A DNA stretch of 33,977 bases from an uncultured Micrococcales bacterium (GCA_903832875.1 CAILDA010000050.1:1-33977); one strand, 5' to 3'; shown: positions 1 to 8,160, counted from the stretch's first letter. The notes: generated by a model from the letters alone, not told the origin. Numbers and translations: made by a program.

Positions 1-599
1 ATAACTTCATAGTCAGTTGATTTAGTTAGAGATGAGAATGTTTCTGTTTCAGCAACATGTTCAATCTGCTTGGCTATCTCAGCATCAACCGGAGTAATAA
101 TCTGTGAACCATTGAAATCGCCACCGAGATAGACCTTATAGCCGTTATCTCTAGGTGGGTTATGCGATGCAGTAACCATGATGCCAGCAGAAACACCAAG
201 TGATCTAGTTCCAAAAGAGATTAGGGGAGTTGGACACATCTGATCTAATAAGAAGACCTTGATGCCCATGCCTGCTAAAACTTCAGCAGAGTCTTTAGCA
301 AAGATGTCGCTGTTGACTCTGCCATCGAAACCAATAACTGCTGAAGGATTAGTTTCTTTAGCTAAAAGGTATCTACCTAAACCAGCAGCAGCTTGGGCTA
401 CCAGCACTCGGTTCATTCGATTAGAACCAGCGCCTAGTTCACCTCTGAGCCCTGCGGTACCAAACTCTAGCCTTGAACCAAATCTAGATTCCAGTTCAGC
501 TAAGTCTTCATTCTGAATAACTAGTTCAAGTTCAGCTCGGGTAACCGGATCTGGATCTTGGGCTAACCAAGCTTTAGCTTTATCTAGTAGTTCAGTCAT
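1..599 (-). CDS. Phospho-sugar mutase, PMM/PGM family (partial, N-terminal ~199 residues)
   Basis: This alpha-D-phosphohexomutase family enzyme moves a phosphate between the C1 and C5/C6 positions of a sugar phosphate through a phosphoserine. I translated it by hand because the ORF track lists only an antisense shadow (259..516). The ATG at 599 gives MTELLDKAKAWLAQ, then GTAGLRG near residue 48 and the active-site loop TASHNPP with the phosphoserine at about S145. The metal-binding and sugar-binding domains lie beyond the left edge. GTAGLRG plus a loop followed by RDNGYKVY is typical of the PGM2/PmmB branch rather than the ManB branch found at 28131. The gene starts 2 nt after the punA stop, so the two are surely co-translated. 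M. tuberculosis has the same pair (deoD-pmmB). Because PNP releases ribose-1-phosphate, a phosphopentomutase role is a reasonable inference; phosphoglucomutase or phosphomannomutase activity remains possible. Confidence 0.88.
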   Translation of the reverse strand, partial: MTELLDKAKAWLAQDPDPVTRAELELVIQNEDLAELESRFGSRLEFGTAGLRGELGAGSNRMNRVLVAQAAAGLGRYLLAKETNPSAVIGFDGRVNSDIFAKDSAEVLAGMGIKVFLLDQMCPTPLISFGTRSLGVSAGIMVTASHNPPRDNGYKVYLGGDFNGSQIITPVDAEIAKQIEHVAETETFSSLTKSTDYEV

Positions 600-601
600 G
601 T

Positions 602-1423
602 TTAGAGTTTGGTGATGATTTGAGCAAGCAGTGCGCTGATACGTGGTTCAGCTTCTTTACCGGCTTCCAAAACTTCTTTATGAGATAGTGGTGAATCACT
701 AATACCTGCAGCCAAGTTAGTTGAAAGTGAAAGACCTAGAACTTCTAAACCAGATTGTCTGGCAGCAATAGCTTCAAGAGCTGTTGACATACCTACGATG
801 TGTGCACCTATTGCTTTAGCCATTTGAACTTCAGCGGGAGTTTCGTAGTGAGGGCCACGGAACTGCATATAGACACCTTCATCTAAAGATGAATCAACTG
901 ATCTAGCGATATCTCTAAGTCTTAGCGAGTAGAGATCAGTAAGGTCAACGAAGTTAGCTCCTTCAATAGGGCTAGCTGAAGTGAAGTTAATGTGGTCACT
1001 GATAAGCACAGGTGTGCCTGGTGCCCAAGAAGTCTTGATACCACCAGCACCATTAGTCAAAATCATGATTTCGCAACCAGCTGCTGCTGCTGTCCTAACA
1101 CCATGAACAACTCGTCTAACGCCATGACCTTCATAGAAGTGTGTTCTAGCTCCTAGAACCAAAGCATGTTTGCCACTAGGCAAAAGTATTGAGCGGATAG
1201 TTGAAACATGTCCAACTACTTCACTTCTATTGAAACCAGGGACATCAGCCGCATCGATGGTTGCAATGGTTTCACCGATAAGGTCAGCTGATTTTGCCCA
1301 ACCAGAACCTAAGGTCATCGCTATATCGTGTTTTGCAACACCAGATTTCTCTGCGATAACGGCTGCTGCCTGCTTGGCTATTTCGAAAGGATCCGCCTTC
1401 GGATCATCTAAAGGATTGCTCAT
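602..1423 (-). CDS. punA: Purine-nucleoside phosphorylase, trimeric type
   Basis: PunA splits purine nucleosides with phosphate to give the free base and (deoxy)ribose-1-phosphate, in cytosolic purine salvage. The 273-residue length fits the low-molecular-mass trimeric PNP class. Visible motifs are the phosphate-binding LGSGW (about 38-42), GHVSTIR with H72, THFYEGHG (94-101), LTNGAGG (122-128), the base-site segment RGPHYETPAE with E194, and STNLAAGIS with N236, the pair that selects 6-oxopurines in this class. The ATG at 1423 is supported by a TAGACT hexamer six bases upstream, so the gene probably has its own leaderless promoter in addition to read-through from accA, whose stop lies 41 nt upstream. 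The next gene, a phosphosugar mutase, begins 2 nt after its stop and could process the sugar-1-phosphate product. Confidence 0.95.
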   Translation of the reverse strand: MSNPLDDPKADPFEIAKQAAAVIAEKSGVAKHDIAMTLGSGWAKSADLIGETIATIDAADVPGFNRSEVVGHVSTIRSILLPSGKHALVLGARTHFYEGHGVRRVVHGVRTAAAAGCEIMILTNGAGGIKTSWAPGTPVLISDHINFTSASPIEGANFVDLTDLYSLRLRDIARSVDSSLDEGVYMQFRGPHYETPAEVQMAKAIGAHIVGMSTALEAIAARQSGLEVLGLSLSTNLAAGISDSPLSHKEVLEAGKEAEPRISALLAQIITKL

Positions 1424-1429
1424 AAGGTG

Positions 1430-1435
1430 AGTCTA
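1430..1435 (-). promoter_or_regulatory. Probable -10 box (leaderless) for punA
   Basis: Read on the minus strand, TAGACT is followed by exactly six bases and then the punA ATG. TANNNT at this distance is the usual actinobacterial layout for a transcript that begins at the start codon. No Shine-Dalgarno sequence is visible in the gap. A -35 element was not identified. Confidence 0.55.
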
Positions 1436-1464
1436 GTTCTCATTGGACAAAGACGAATTTGGGT

Positions 1465-3237
1465 CTATTCTTCAAACTCAATCAACATAGTTCCAGCAGG
1501 AACTGTTGCACCTACGGCTACGTGGATCTTCTTGACTACTGCGTCTTTGACTGCGTTCTGAGGGGATTCCATCTTCATGGCTTCAAGAACTAGTAGTTGC
1601 TGACCTTTGGTAACGCTGTCGCCTTCTTGAACTGCAATCTTCACAACGGTTGCTTGCATCTGGGAGGTTAGTGCTTTACCAGAGTCGATCTGAACGTTGG
1701 AGTGAGCTTTACGCTTAGGGGCAGGAGCGCTTGACTTTCCGCCACCTGATTGGAATAGCTGCTTAGGTAAAGATACTTCAATACGTTTGCCATCAATTTC
1801 AACAACAACGTTGTTTCTTCGGGTTTCAACGTGAGATTCGGTGTGTGAACCTTCCCAAGGTTCGATGTCGTTGTTCCATTCGGTTTCAATCCAACGGGTA
1901 TAAATACCGAACTTTCCTTTAGAACCTATAAAGGCTGGATCGTTGACAATCTTTCTGTGGAAAGGAAGAACAGTTGGCATGCCTTCGATGTGCATCTCGG
2001 CTAGTGCTCTTCTTGAACGCTCAAGGGCTTCTGTTCGGGTAGCACCGGTGACAATTAGCTTGGCAATCATTGAATCGAATGAACCTGAGATCTCTGAACC
2101 AGCCTCAACACCGGTGTCAACACGAACGCCAGGACCACCAGGCACTTTGAAGACATGAACTGAACCAGGAGCTGGCATAAAGTTTGTTCCGGCATCTTCA
2201 CCGTTGATACGGAATTCAAAGCTGTGACCTTTTATGACTGGGTCTGCGTAATCTAACTTGCCGCCTTCAGCAATTCTGAATTGTTCACGAACTAGATCTA
2301 GTCCAGTTACTTCTTCAGATACTGGGTGCTCAACTTGAAGACGAGTATTTACTTCAAGGAAGGAAATAGTGCCATCTTGAGCAACTAGGAACTCACAGGT
2401 TCCAGCTCCTTGATAACCAACTTCTTTCAAGATTGCTTTTGATGCTTCGTAAAGACGTTTCACCTGATCATCGGTTAGGAAAGGTGCAGGAGCTTCTTCA
2501 ACAAGTTTCTGGTGTCTGCGTTGCAATGAGCAGTCTCTGGTTGAAACAACAACAACATTGCCAAAGCTATCTGCTAGACACTGAGTCTCAACGTGACGTG
2601 GTTTCTCTAAATACTTTTCAACGAAACATTCGCCCCGACCAAAAGCAGCAACTGCTTCACGGGTAGCTGACTCGAAAGCTTCGGCAACTTCTGTCTTTTC
2701 ATAAACAACCTTGATGCCTCGACCACCACCACCGTAAGCCGCTTTGATGGCAATTGGTAAACCGTGCTTAGCAACGAAATCTAAAACTTCTTCAGCTCCG
2801 GTAACTGGGTTCAAAGTTCCAGGAGCAAGCGGTGCACCAACTTTTTCAGCGATGTGTCGAGCTGAAACCTTGTCACCTAATTGATCGATTGCTTTAGGGG
2901 ATGGACCAATCCAAATAAGGCCTGCATTCAAACAAGCTTGAGCGAAAGAAGCGTTCTCGGCTAGGAAACCATAGCCTGGGTGAACAGCGTTAGCACCTGA
3001 GCGCTGAGCAATCTCAATAATCTTTTCGATGACTAGATAGGTGTCAGCACTGGTTGTTCCATTGAGTGCATAGGACTCATCTGCCATACGAGTGTGCATG
3101 GCATTACGGTCTTGGTCTGCGTAGATAGCAACTGAGGCAATGCCGGCATCTTTCGCTGCGCGAATGATGCGAACGGCGATCTCACCGCGGTTAGCAATAA
3201 GGACCTTGGTTATCTTGGCTGGTTTTAAGGCAGTCAT
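1465..3237 (-). CDS. accA3: Acyl-CoA carboxylase alpha subunit: biotin carboxylase fused to biotin carboxyl carrier protein
   Basis: This subunit carboxylates its own biotin using ATP and bicarbonate. The carboxybiotin then serves the beta subunit (AccD, 10113) to make malonyl-CoA or methylmalonyl-CoA. The 590 residues run in order: biotin carboxylase N-domain from about residue 9 ([13 protein letters not shown]), ATP-grasp with the glycine-rich loop GGGGRGIK (169-176), [16 protein letters not shown], a carboxylase C-domain, a Ser/Ala/Pro-rich linker near 510, and a biotinyl domain with EAMKM at 552-556, the biotinylated lysine being K555. The length matches actinobacterial AccA3/AccBC proteins. 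It starts at ATG 3237, 15 nt after the maf stop. A TAGGCT hexamer eight bases before the ATG could give a further internal promoter. BirA, encoded at 11793, is the expected biotinylating enzyme. Confidence 0.96.
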   Translation of the reverse strand: MTALKPAKITKVLIANRGEIAVRIIRAAKDAGIASVAIYADQDRNAMHTRMADESYALNGTTSADTYLVIEKIIEIAQRSGANAVHPGYGFLAENASFAQACLNAGLIWIGPSPKAIDQLGDKVSARHIAEKVGAPLAPGTLNPVTGAEEVLDFVAKHGLPIAIKAAYGGGGRGIKVVYEKTEVAEAFESATREAVAAFGRGECFVEKYLEKPRHVETQCLADSFGNVVVVSTRDCSLQRRHQKLVEEAPAPFLTDDQVKRLYEASKAILKEVGYQGAGTCEFLVAQDGTISFLEVNTRLQVEHPVSEEVTGLDLVREQFRIAEGGKLDYADPVIKGHSFEFRINGEDAGTNFMPAPGSVHVFKVPGGPGVRVDTGVEAGSEISGSFDSMIAKLIVTGATRTEALERSRRALAEMHIEGMPTVLPFHRKIVNDPAFIGSKGKFGIYTRWIETEWNNDIEPWEGSHTESHVETRRNNVVVEIDGKRIEVSLPKQLFQSGGGKSSAPAPKRKAHSNVQIDSGKALTSQMQATVVKIAVQEGDSVTKGQQLLVLEAMKMESPQNAVKDAVVKKIHVAVGATVPAGTMLIEFEE

Positions 3238-3252
3238 AAGCCTTAAGCCTAC

Positions 3253-3888
3253 CTAGTTAGAGCGCCACAGGCTTGGGTAATCTACCCCTAAACCTATGCA
3301 AAGCTCCCTGAGGGCAGGCAAACTAAGGCCAACAACGGTATGTGCATCGCCCTCAATAGCCCTAATAAAGGCTCCTCCGAGCCCATCTATGGTGAAAGCA
3401 CCCGCTACTTTCAAAGGTTCACCGGTGCCAACATAGGCCAAAATCTCGCTATCTGAGAGCTCTGCGAAATGCACTTTGGTGTTAGTTGCCTTGCCATTAG
3501 CAGGTGGCATGTTCATGGCTTCACGGTTATCTATAAGCCAATGGCCGGTATAGAGCCTGCCGGAGCGGCCATTCATGGCCTTCCAGCGTTCAATGGCAAT
3601 CTCAGAATCATGAGGTTTGCCTAAAGATTCACCGTCAAGGTCTAAAGAGCTATCGCAGCCGATGATCAGCGCACCTTGAGCATCAGGGTGATTCACTACT
3701 GCCTCAGCCTTAGCTTTGGCTAACAGGAGAACTAGGTCAGCTGTGTTGCCGATCTGACCTGCATTCATAGCCATATCAGCTACCAGTTCTTCATCAACCC
3801 CTGGGGCTATAACTATTGGGTCAATGCCACCATCTTTGAGTAATCGAAGACGGGCAGGGGAGGTGGAAGCTAAAACTAGTTTGGTCAC
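3253..3888 (-). CDS. maf: Maf-family nucleoside triphosphate pyrophosphatase
   Basis: Maf proteins hydrolyse dTTP/UTP or modified NTPs to the monophosphate, a house-cleaning function that has also been linked to septum inhibition. The 211-residue protein opens with LVLASTSPARLRLLKDGG, the family's phosphate-binding start, followed by GVDEE, IIGCDSSLDLDGESLGKP around the catalytic aspartate, and the closing segment GLSLPALRELC. Length and motif order are normal. The start is GTG at 3888, preceded on the minus strand by TAGTCT and six bases, so the message is probably leaderless. It is the first gene of the leftward run maf-accA-punA-mutase. The maf/accA neighbourhood is conserved in M. tuberculosis (Rv3282 and accA3). 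Confidence 0.94.
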   Translation of the reverse strand: MTKLVLASTSPARLRLLKDGGIDPIVIAPGVDEELVADMAMNAGQIGNTADLVLLLAKAKAEAVVNHPDAQGALIIGCDSSLDLDGESLGKPHDSEIAIERWKAMNGRSGRLYTGHWLIDNREAMNMPPANGKATNTKVHFAELSDSEILAYVGTGEPLKVAGAFTIDGLGGAFIRAIEGDAHTVVGLSLPALRELCIGLGVDYPSLWRSN

Positions 3889-3894
3889 GGGTAA

Positions 3895-3900
3895 AGACTA
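3895..3900 (-). promoter_or_regulatory. Probable -10 box (leaderless) for maf
   Basis: On the minus strand TAGTCT stands six bases before the GTG start of maf. The same hexamer and spacing recur on the plus strand before the lipoprotein gene at 16167. The 39-nt gap to the divergent methyltransferase gene must also contain the promoter for that gene, but no clear second hexamer is seen. Confidence 0.5.
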
Positions 3901-3927
3901 CCGAAACTGGTGTGAAACACTTGTCCA

Positions 3928-5136
3928 GTGAATAAATCAACTAACTGGCTAGGCCACATCATCGAAGTTCAAATAGAGAAGGTGGCCCATGGCGGTATTT
4001 TCGTAGCCCGTCATGAAGGCAGAGTGCTCTTTGTCTCTCACGTCATCCCAGGTGAAGTTGCCAAGGTGAAGGTCTATGAAGATAAAGGTGGAGCGTTCTG
4101 TCGAGCAGAACCAGTTGAAATCATTACTGCATCTCCTGATCGAGTAAAACACTTTTGGAAAAATGCTGAAGAAGCCGGTGGTGCTGAATTTGGTCACATT
4201 AGTCTTTCTCGTCAAAGAGAGCTAAAAGCAGATGTCTTAGAAGAAGGTCTGCAACGCTTTGCTGGAATTGAAATGCGTGTTCCAGTGTTAGCTGCCCCAG
4301 GCGACGATGAAAGAAATGGTCTGGGCTATAGAACCCGAGTGCAACTGCATGTCAATGAAGATGGCGATGTTGGTCCATACAAAGAAAGAACTCACGAAGT
4401 AGTTCGAGTAAAGACAATGCCACTAGCAGTTCCAGATATTCAAGAACTAGGACTGCACCTGAAGAATTGGCAAGATGTCAAGAAGATTGAGATTGCTGCT
4501 TCCAGCACGGGTCAGACTCAGTGGACCATTGATAAGAAACTAAAAGGTGAAGAGAAGTTCTTAGAGCGAGCAGGAGGTCGAACATTCCGACTATCTGCTG
4601 GAGCTTTCTGGCAAGTGCATAGAGAAGCTGCGAACCTGTTAGCTGAAGAAGTTGTTGCTGCTACTAAAGCTGCTGGCTTTACTAAAGATGCTCAGAACTA
4701 TGACCTTTACGGTGGGGTTGGTTTATTCAGCGGTGCTCTAGCTGCCGCTTATGGATTAGATATCAAGATCACAACTGTTGAGGCTTCTAAAGCAGCAGCT
4801 GAAGATGCAAGACGTAACTTGATTGACATCAAGGGAGCTAAATCTATTGCAACTCCAACAGAGCGATTCTTAGATGAATTAGCTTCAGCTGGAGCATTGC
4901 CCCCTAAGAGCACCATCATCATGGACCCACCAAGATCAGGTGCTGGTAAGCATGTGATTGAAAGATTAATTACGTTATCTCCTGACCACCTGGTTTATGT
5001 TGCCTGCGACCCGATCGCTTTAGTTAGAGATCTAAAGCCGCTGACAGCTGCCGGCTACAAGATTGCAAGTATTAAGGCTTTTGACCTATTCCCACACACC
5101 CATCATTTTGAAACTGTGGTTAGTCTGGTTCGGTGA
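3928..5136 (+). CDS. TrmA/RlmD-family SAM-dependent RNA 5-methyluridine methyltransferase, without Fe-S cysteines
   Basis: Members of this family methylate C5 of uridine in tRNA or 23S rRNA. The 402-residue protein has an N-terminal TRAM-like domain (about 8-60), a central RNA-binding region, and a Rossmann methyltransferase domain with DLYGGVGLFS (259-268), DPPRSGAG (333-340), the catalytic-cysteine segment VYVACDP (C360) and the closing HHFETVVSL with the probable general-base glutamate. The four-cysteine iron-sulfur motif of RlmD, normally just after SPDRV, is replaced by a cysteine-free stretch (HFWKNAEEAGGAEFGH), so no cluster is expected. I recall the same change in other actinobacterial homologues. 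The start is GTG at 3928; an upstream in-frame GTG is followed at once by a stop. Its last 4 nt overlap the following response-regulator gene. The target nucleotide cannot be read from the sequence. Confidence 0.88.
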   Translation: MNKSTNWLGHIIEVQIEKVAHGGIFVARHEGRVLFVSHVIPGEVAKVKVYEDKGGAFCRAEPVEIITASPDRVKHFWKNAEEAGGAEFGHISLSRQRELKADVLEEGLQRFAGIEMRVPVLAAPGDDERNGLGYRTRVQLHVNEDGDVGPYKERTHEVVRVKTMPLAVPDIQELGLHLKNWQDVKKIEIAASSTGQTQWTIDKKLKGEEKFLERAGGRTFRLSAGAFWQVHREAANLLAEEVVAATKAAGFTKDAQNYDLYGGVGLFSGALAAAYGLDIKITTVEASKAAAEDARRNLIDIKGAKSIATPTERFLDELASAGALPPKSTIIMDPPRSGAGKHVIERLITLSPDHLVYVACDPIALVRDLKPLTAAGYKIASIKAFDLFPHTHHFETVVSLVR

Positions 5137-5786
5137 GTAAAACCGAGACAAAGCCTATAAAGGTAGCCATTGTCGATGACCATGAGGCCATCAGGCTTGG
5201 CTTTGCCGGGGCATGTCTCGAATATGGCTATGAACTGATAGCTCATGCTCCTTCTGTTGATGAACTTATTCAAAAACTAAAGAAGAAACCACAGGTAGTG
5301 GTTTTAGACCTGTCTCTTGCTGATGGAAGTGAACCAAGTCATAACGTTAGAAAACTCATTGACTATGGCACCGAAGTTCTAATATTTTCTATTGCTGATA
5401 GGAAATCTCAGGTTAGAGCTGCACTTGTTGAAGGAGCTGCTGCACTAGTTACTAAAAGTCAGCAGATGAAAGAGCTTTTTGAATGCATCAACTTAGTTGC
5501 CAATGGCATCAAGGTGAATACTGCTGAAACCATTGCTGCTATCGATAGCGACCAAGAGTTCAAAGCGAAGCTCACTGATCGGGAACTTGAGGTGCTAAGA
5601 CTCTATGCATCGGGGATGACTCTAAAATCAGTTGCTTATGAATTGAAACTAAGTAAATACACGGTCAAGGAACACATTGATCGAGTTAGAGACAAATACT
5701 CCAACTTAGGTAGACCCGCTCCTGGTAAATCTGAACTTCTTATGCGCTTACTTGAAGATGGCTACATGGGGGATGATTTCATCTAA
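5133..5786 (+). CDS. NarL/LuxR-type response regulator
   Basis: This is a DNA-binding response regulator of 217 residues. The receiver domain (about 8-125) has the acidic pair in VAIVDDHEAIRLG (D15/D16), the phospho-acceptor D59 in VVVLDLSLADG, a Ser switch residue near 86 and the conserved lysine K108 in LVTKS. A LuxR-type helix-turn-helix follows at about 146-210, starting LTDRELEVLRLYASG and including YTVKEHIDRV. The C-terminal helix contains an unusual NLGRPAPGKSELL insertion instead of the ordinary short end. The GTG start overlaps the methyltransferase stop (GTGA), and the stop overlaps the kinase ATG by 1 nt, so four genes appear to be one transcription unit. The kinase at 5786 is the obvious partner. 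The regulated genes are unknown. Confidence 0.93.
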   Translation: MSKTETKPIKVAIVDDHEAIRLGFAGACLEYGYELIAHAPSVDELIQKLKKKPQVVVLDLSLADGSEPSHNVRKLIDYGTEVLIFSIADRKSQVRAALVEGAAALVTKSQQMKELFECINLVANGIKVNTAETIAAIDSDQEFKAKLTDRELEVLRLYASGMTLKSVAYELKLSKYTVKEHIDRVRDKYSNLGRPAPGKSELLMRLLEDGYMGDDFI

Positions 5787-6961
5787 TGAGCACAACTCAA
5801 GCTACCTTCGCTACCGCTCGTATCAATCGTTTGATTGGTAGAGCATTCTCGGCGGCAGCAGTGCTTCTAAGTGTTGAGAGTGGCTTGAACTATGTCAACC
5901 AGACCCAGTATTTGAATCAACCCTTATCTTGGATTCTGGTTAGCATTCTTTGGGCGACAACAGCTGCCTTCACATACACCTTCTGGTTTGGCAGTGCTAG
6001 TTATATTTACCTTCGCATTCACGCTATTTACATGTTCGGGCTGTTAGCTGCGTGGCCTTTGATGATTAGAGAAGTTCCTATTCACGATGGAACTTTCTAT
6101 TCGTTTTTGTGGTGGGCTTTTGATACCGGTTGGGTGGCCGCAGCGATTAGCTTTAGGTTGAAGTGGGCTATCAGCTATTACGTGGTTCTAATTACCGCCA
6201 CCCAGTTAATGTTCTATTCCCCGTTAGGTGGTAGTCACAGCGTGACTCAAGTGGTCACAGATGGAATATTTACGATTCTGACTAACGGATCAATCGCGGT
6301 TATTGTCTTGATGCTTAGAAATGCTGCTAACTCAACAGATAAAGCTAATGCCGAAGCAATTCAAGTTGCAGTCTTACAAGCAAAAGCTGAGGCTGAATCC
6401 AAAGAACGTCGACGACTAGATGCTTTAATTCATGACAGCGTGCTAACCGCTCTGATTAGCGCTACCAACGCTAAGACCTCTGTTGAAGCGCAATCTGCTG
6501 CTGAGCTTGCCTCCAGTGCCTTGGATAAGTTAGCCAAGCTCGAAGCAAATGCAGCAGATGGCTCACCGGTGTTCTGTGGAGATCTCTTCGATTCGATCAT
6601 TACGGCTGCCAAGAGACTAGATCCTGAGATTGAAGCAAGGAAAGATTGTCAGACACATTTCGCTGTGAACCAAGAAGTTTCCTCAGCGCTGACTGAGGCT
6701 ATTTTGCAGGGTTTGCAGAACTCACAAATACATGCTGGGCTAAATGCAAAACGTGAACTTATTCTCAAAGCTAGCCCAGGGGTATTGAAGCTTGTCCTGA
6801 AAGATGACGGCAGAGGCTTTAGACCTAACCGAGTGCCGAAGGGTCGCCTGGGTATCAAAAATTCCATCATTGGCCGTGTTCAAAGTGTCGGGGGCGAAGT
6901 ACACATCGTCTCAAGCCCAGGACAAGGTGCAACAGTGATTCTGGAATGGAGCTCTAATTGA
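5786..6961 (+). CDS. Membrane sensor histidine kinase (HisKA_3-like)
   Basis: This 391-residue kinase should phosphorylate the adjacent response regulator. The N-terminal half has about six hydrophobic segments between residues 20 and 180 with only short loops, so it probably senses a signal in or near the membrane and not through an extracellular domain. A short coiled-coil linker (about 185-212) leads to the H-box LDALIHDSVLTALI with H216 as the likely phospho-acceptor. The ATPase domain shows an N-box-like LQNSQIHAG (N312), KDDGRGF (339-345) and GRLGIKNSI, then GQGATVILEW near the end. All catalytic motifs are present. Its ATG overlaps the response-regulator stop by 1 nt, and its TGA overlaps a TTG start of the next gene by 4 nt. 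The signal is unknown. Confidence 0.9.
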   Translation: MSTTQATFATARINRLIGRAFSAAAVLLSVESGLNYVNQTQYLNQPLSWILVSILWATTAAFTYTFWFGSASYIYLRIHAIYMFGLLAAWPLMIREVPIHDGTFYSFLWWAFDTGWVAAAISFRLKWAISYYVVLITATQLMFYSPLGGSHSVTQVVTDGIFTILTNGSIAVIVLMLRNAANSTDKANAEAIQVAVLQAKAEAESKERRRLDALIHDSVLTALISATNAKTSVEAQSAAELASSALDKLAKLEANAADGSPVFCGDLFDSIITAAKRLDPEIEARKDCQTHFAVNQEVSSALTEAILQGLQNSQIHAGLNAKRELILKASPGVLKLVLKDDGRGFRPNRVPKGRLGIKNSIIGRVQSVGGEVHIVSSPGQGATVILEWSSN

Positions 6962-7923
6962 TTTCCATTAAACGCTGGGTGGCAGCTCTAATTCCTTTGG
7001 TTTATGCCTTCTATCTTCCGGTTCAATCACTTTTGGTTCCTGGAATTACCTCAAGGCTCTTCGAGGTCCTTGCACTGGCGATTTATTTAGCTGCTGTTAT
7101 TCCAACACTGCTGGCATACAGGGGTTTGGTTGTTCCAGTTTGGCAAGCAGCAGCAAATCTTTTAGCGGCTTTTGCGATTCCTGCTCTAGTTATTCTGCAG
7201 CGAGACGAAATTGGGAATAACGATATCGGTGGCTGGATGGTGATGGGCACTGCAGTAATTCTCACTGCAACAGCGGTTAGGCAGCAACGTCTCTTTGCAG
7301 TGTTGGGACTGGTAGTTCTGATTGCGGAAGTTGTTTATATATATGGACCTTTGGCGTTAATCACCGCTGGCTTAGTAGGAGCCATGGTATTTGTTTTAGC
7401 AGGCCTTGGAGTTTCTAGAGGGATTCAAAGTGCTAATGCAGAATCCGATAAGTATCGTGAGCGTGAGGCTCAAGACTTAGCTTCTATCGCCTCTCTTGAG
7501 GCGACTAAGTCAGAGAGAACCTCAAGATTGCAACAGGTGCTCGGTAGTTCAGTTCCTTTCCTATCTTTGATCGCTGAGAGTAAGACACCACTTAGTGCTG
7601 AGATGAAACAATCGGCTCGATTATTAGAACTTGCTCTAAGAGATGAAATCAGGGGTAGGGGATTACTCACCTCAGCAATGCGATCTGAGATATCTAGATT
7701 GCGAAATCTTGGAGTTGAAGTTGCTCTGTTAGATGAACGTGGCACTGAAGGCTTAGCTAAAGAAGAACTAGACGCTCTGTTAGGACAAGTTATTGAAGCT
7801 CTTCAGGCAATCAATAGCGGCCGAGTCACTGTTAGAAGCCCTAGGGGTGAAGCATTCAAGGTAACTGTTGTGGCAACACTGCCGGGGGTTGCTCAACCCT
7901 TGCTTTCTCTTCGTCTTAGCTAA
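6958..7923 (+). CDS. Multi-pass membrane protein of unknown function, possibly a degenerate kinase-like partner
   Basis: I do not recognise a named family. The 321 residues start at TTG 6958, inside the kinase stop (TTGA), so translation is coupled to the kinase. Five or six hydrophobic segments cover about residues 6-152, followed by a charged helical stretch (about 155-200, rich in Ala/Glu/Ser, probably coiled coil) and a soluble C-terminal domain. The layout copies the preceding kinase: membrane half, coiled coil, cytoplasmic domain. The end pattern (LRNLGVEVALLDE, then a helix, then GRVTVRSPRGEAFKVTVVA) looks like the beta-helix-beta order of a GHKL ATPase, but no H-box histidine, N-box or DxGxG loop is visible. 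A pseudokinase or accessory sensor is an inference; an unrelated membrane protein is the alternative. Confidence 0.75.
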   Translation: MISIKRWVAALIPLVYAFYLPVQSLLVPGITSRLFEVLALAIYLAAVIPTLLAYRGLVVPVWQAAANLLAAFAIPALVILQRDEIGNNDIGGWMVMGTAVILTATAVRQQRLFAVLGLVVLIAEVVYIYGPLALITAGLVGAMVFVLAGLGVSRGIQSANAESDKYREREAQDLASIASLEATKSERTSRLQQVLGSSVPFLSLIAESKTPLSAEMKQSARLLELALRDEIRGRGLLTSAMRSEISRLRNLGVEVALLDERGTEGLAKEELDALLGQVIEALQAINSGRVTVRSPRGEAFKVTVVATLPGVAQPLLSLRLS

Positions 7924-7942
7924 AGACCCCTTTAAACCCCCA

Positions 7943-7977
7943 ACGGGCCTAGGAGCTATTGCTAACTCCTGGCCCGT
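7943..7977. terminator. Strong hairpin after the two-component operon
   Basis: ACGGGCC-t-AGGAG pairs with CTCCTGGCCCGT, twelve base pairs with one bulged T and a ten-base loop, 20 nt after the stop at 7923. It is placed correctly for a terminator of the rightward operon. No run of T follows on either strand, so it would be a non-canonical (tail-less) terminator or an RNA-stabilising hairpin. It could also be part of a structured transcript filling this gap. Confidence 0.55.
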
Positions 7978-8117
7978 CCCCTGGAAATGAACCGAGCAAA
8001 TCCCCTTAAGACTTTCGATTCATCTGTCTGAATAAAACTAAACTCCGACAAGACAAATCTGCCAAAAGTAAGACCCGTGTTTTAGTCCCCACTTAAGGGG
8101 ACAGGCTTAAATGTGTA

Positions 8118-8146
8118 ACGGCTCCTCTTTATTCAAGAGGAGCCGT
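8118..8146 (-). terminator. Perfect 12-bp hairpin downstream of the DUF885 gene
   Basis: ACGGCTCCTCTT and AAGAGGAGCCGT form a perfect 12-bp stem with a five-base loop. Read on the minus strand it lies 15 nt after the DUF885 stop, where a terminator would be expected. The downstream minus-strand bases (TACACATTTAAG) contain only a short T run, so intrinsic termination would be weak in classical terms. Confidence 0.6.
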
Positions 8147-8160
8147 CGCACAGCCTTCAC

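Larger units (their letters stand above)
7924..8160. other. 237-bp intergenic region with hairpins and C-rich runs; no gene recognised
   Basis: This is the longest non-coding stretch in the window and lies between two convergent genes. It holds the hairpins at 7943-7977 and 8118-8146, a smaller one at 8085-8102, and a distant 10-bp pairing of TCCCCTTAAG (8001-8010) with CTTAAGGGGA (8092-8101). Runs of C occur at about 7927 and 7937. I looked for tmRNA, RNase P, SRP RNA and 6C RNA signatures and saw none. A small RNA is possible but not shown. Confidence 0.5.

Noticed and set aside
259-516. 85-residue plus-strand ORF at the left edge
   Set aside because: It is antisense to the partial phosphosugar mutase whose motifs (GTAGLRG, TASHNPP) are clear on the minus strand.
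7924-8160. Possible 6C RNA or another known actinobacterial ncRNA
   Set aside because: C-runs exist, but I could not place two hairpins with six-cytosine loops, and no tmRNA, SRP or RNase P signature is present; kept only as an unexplained region.
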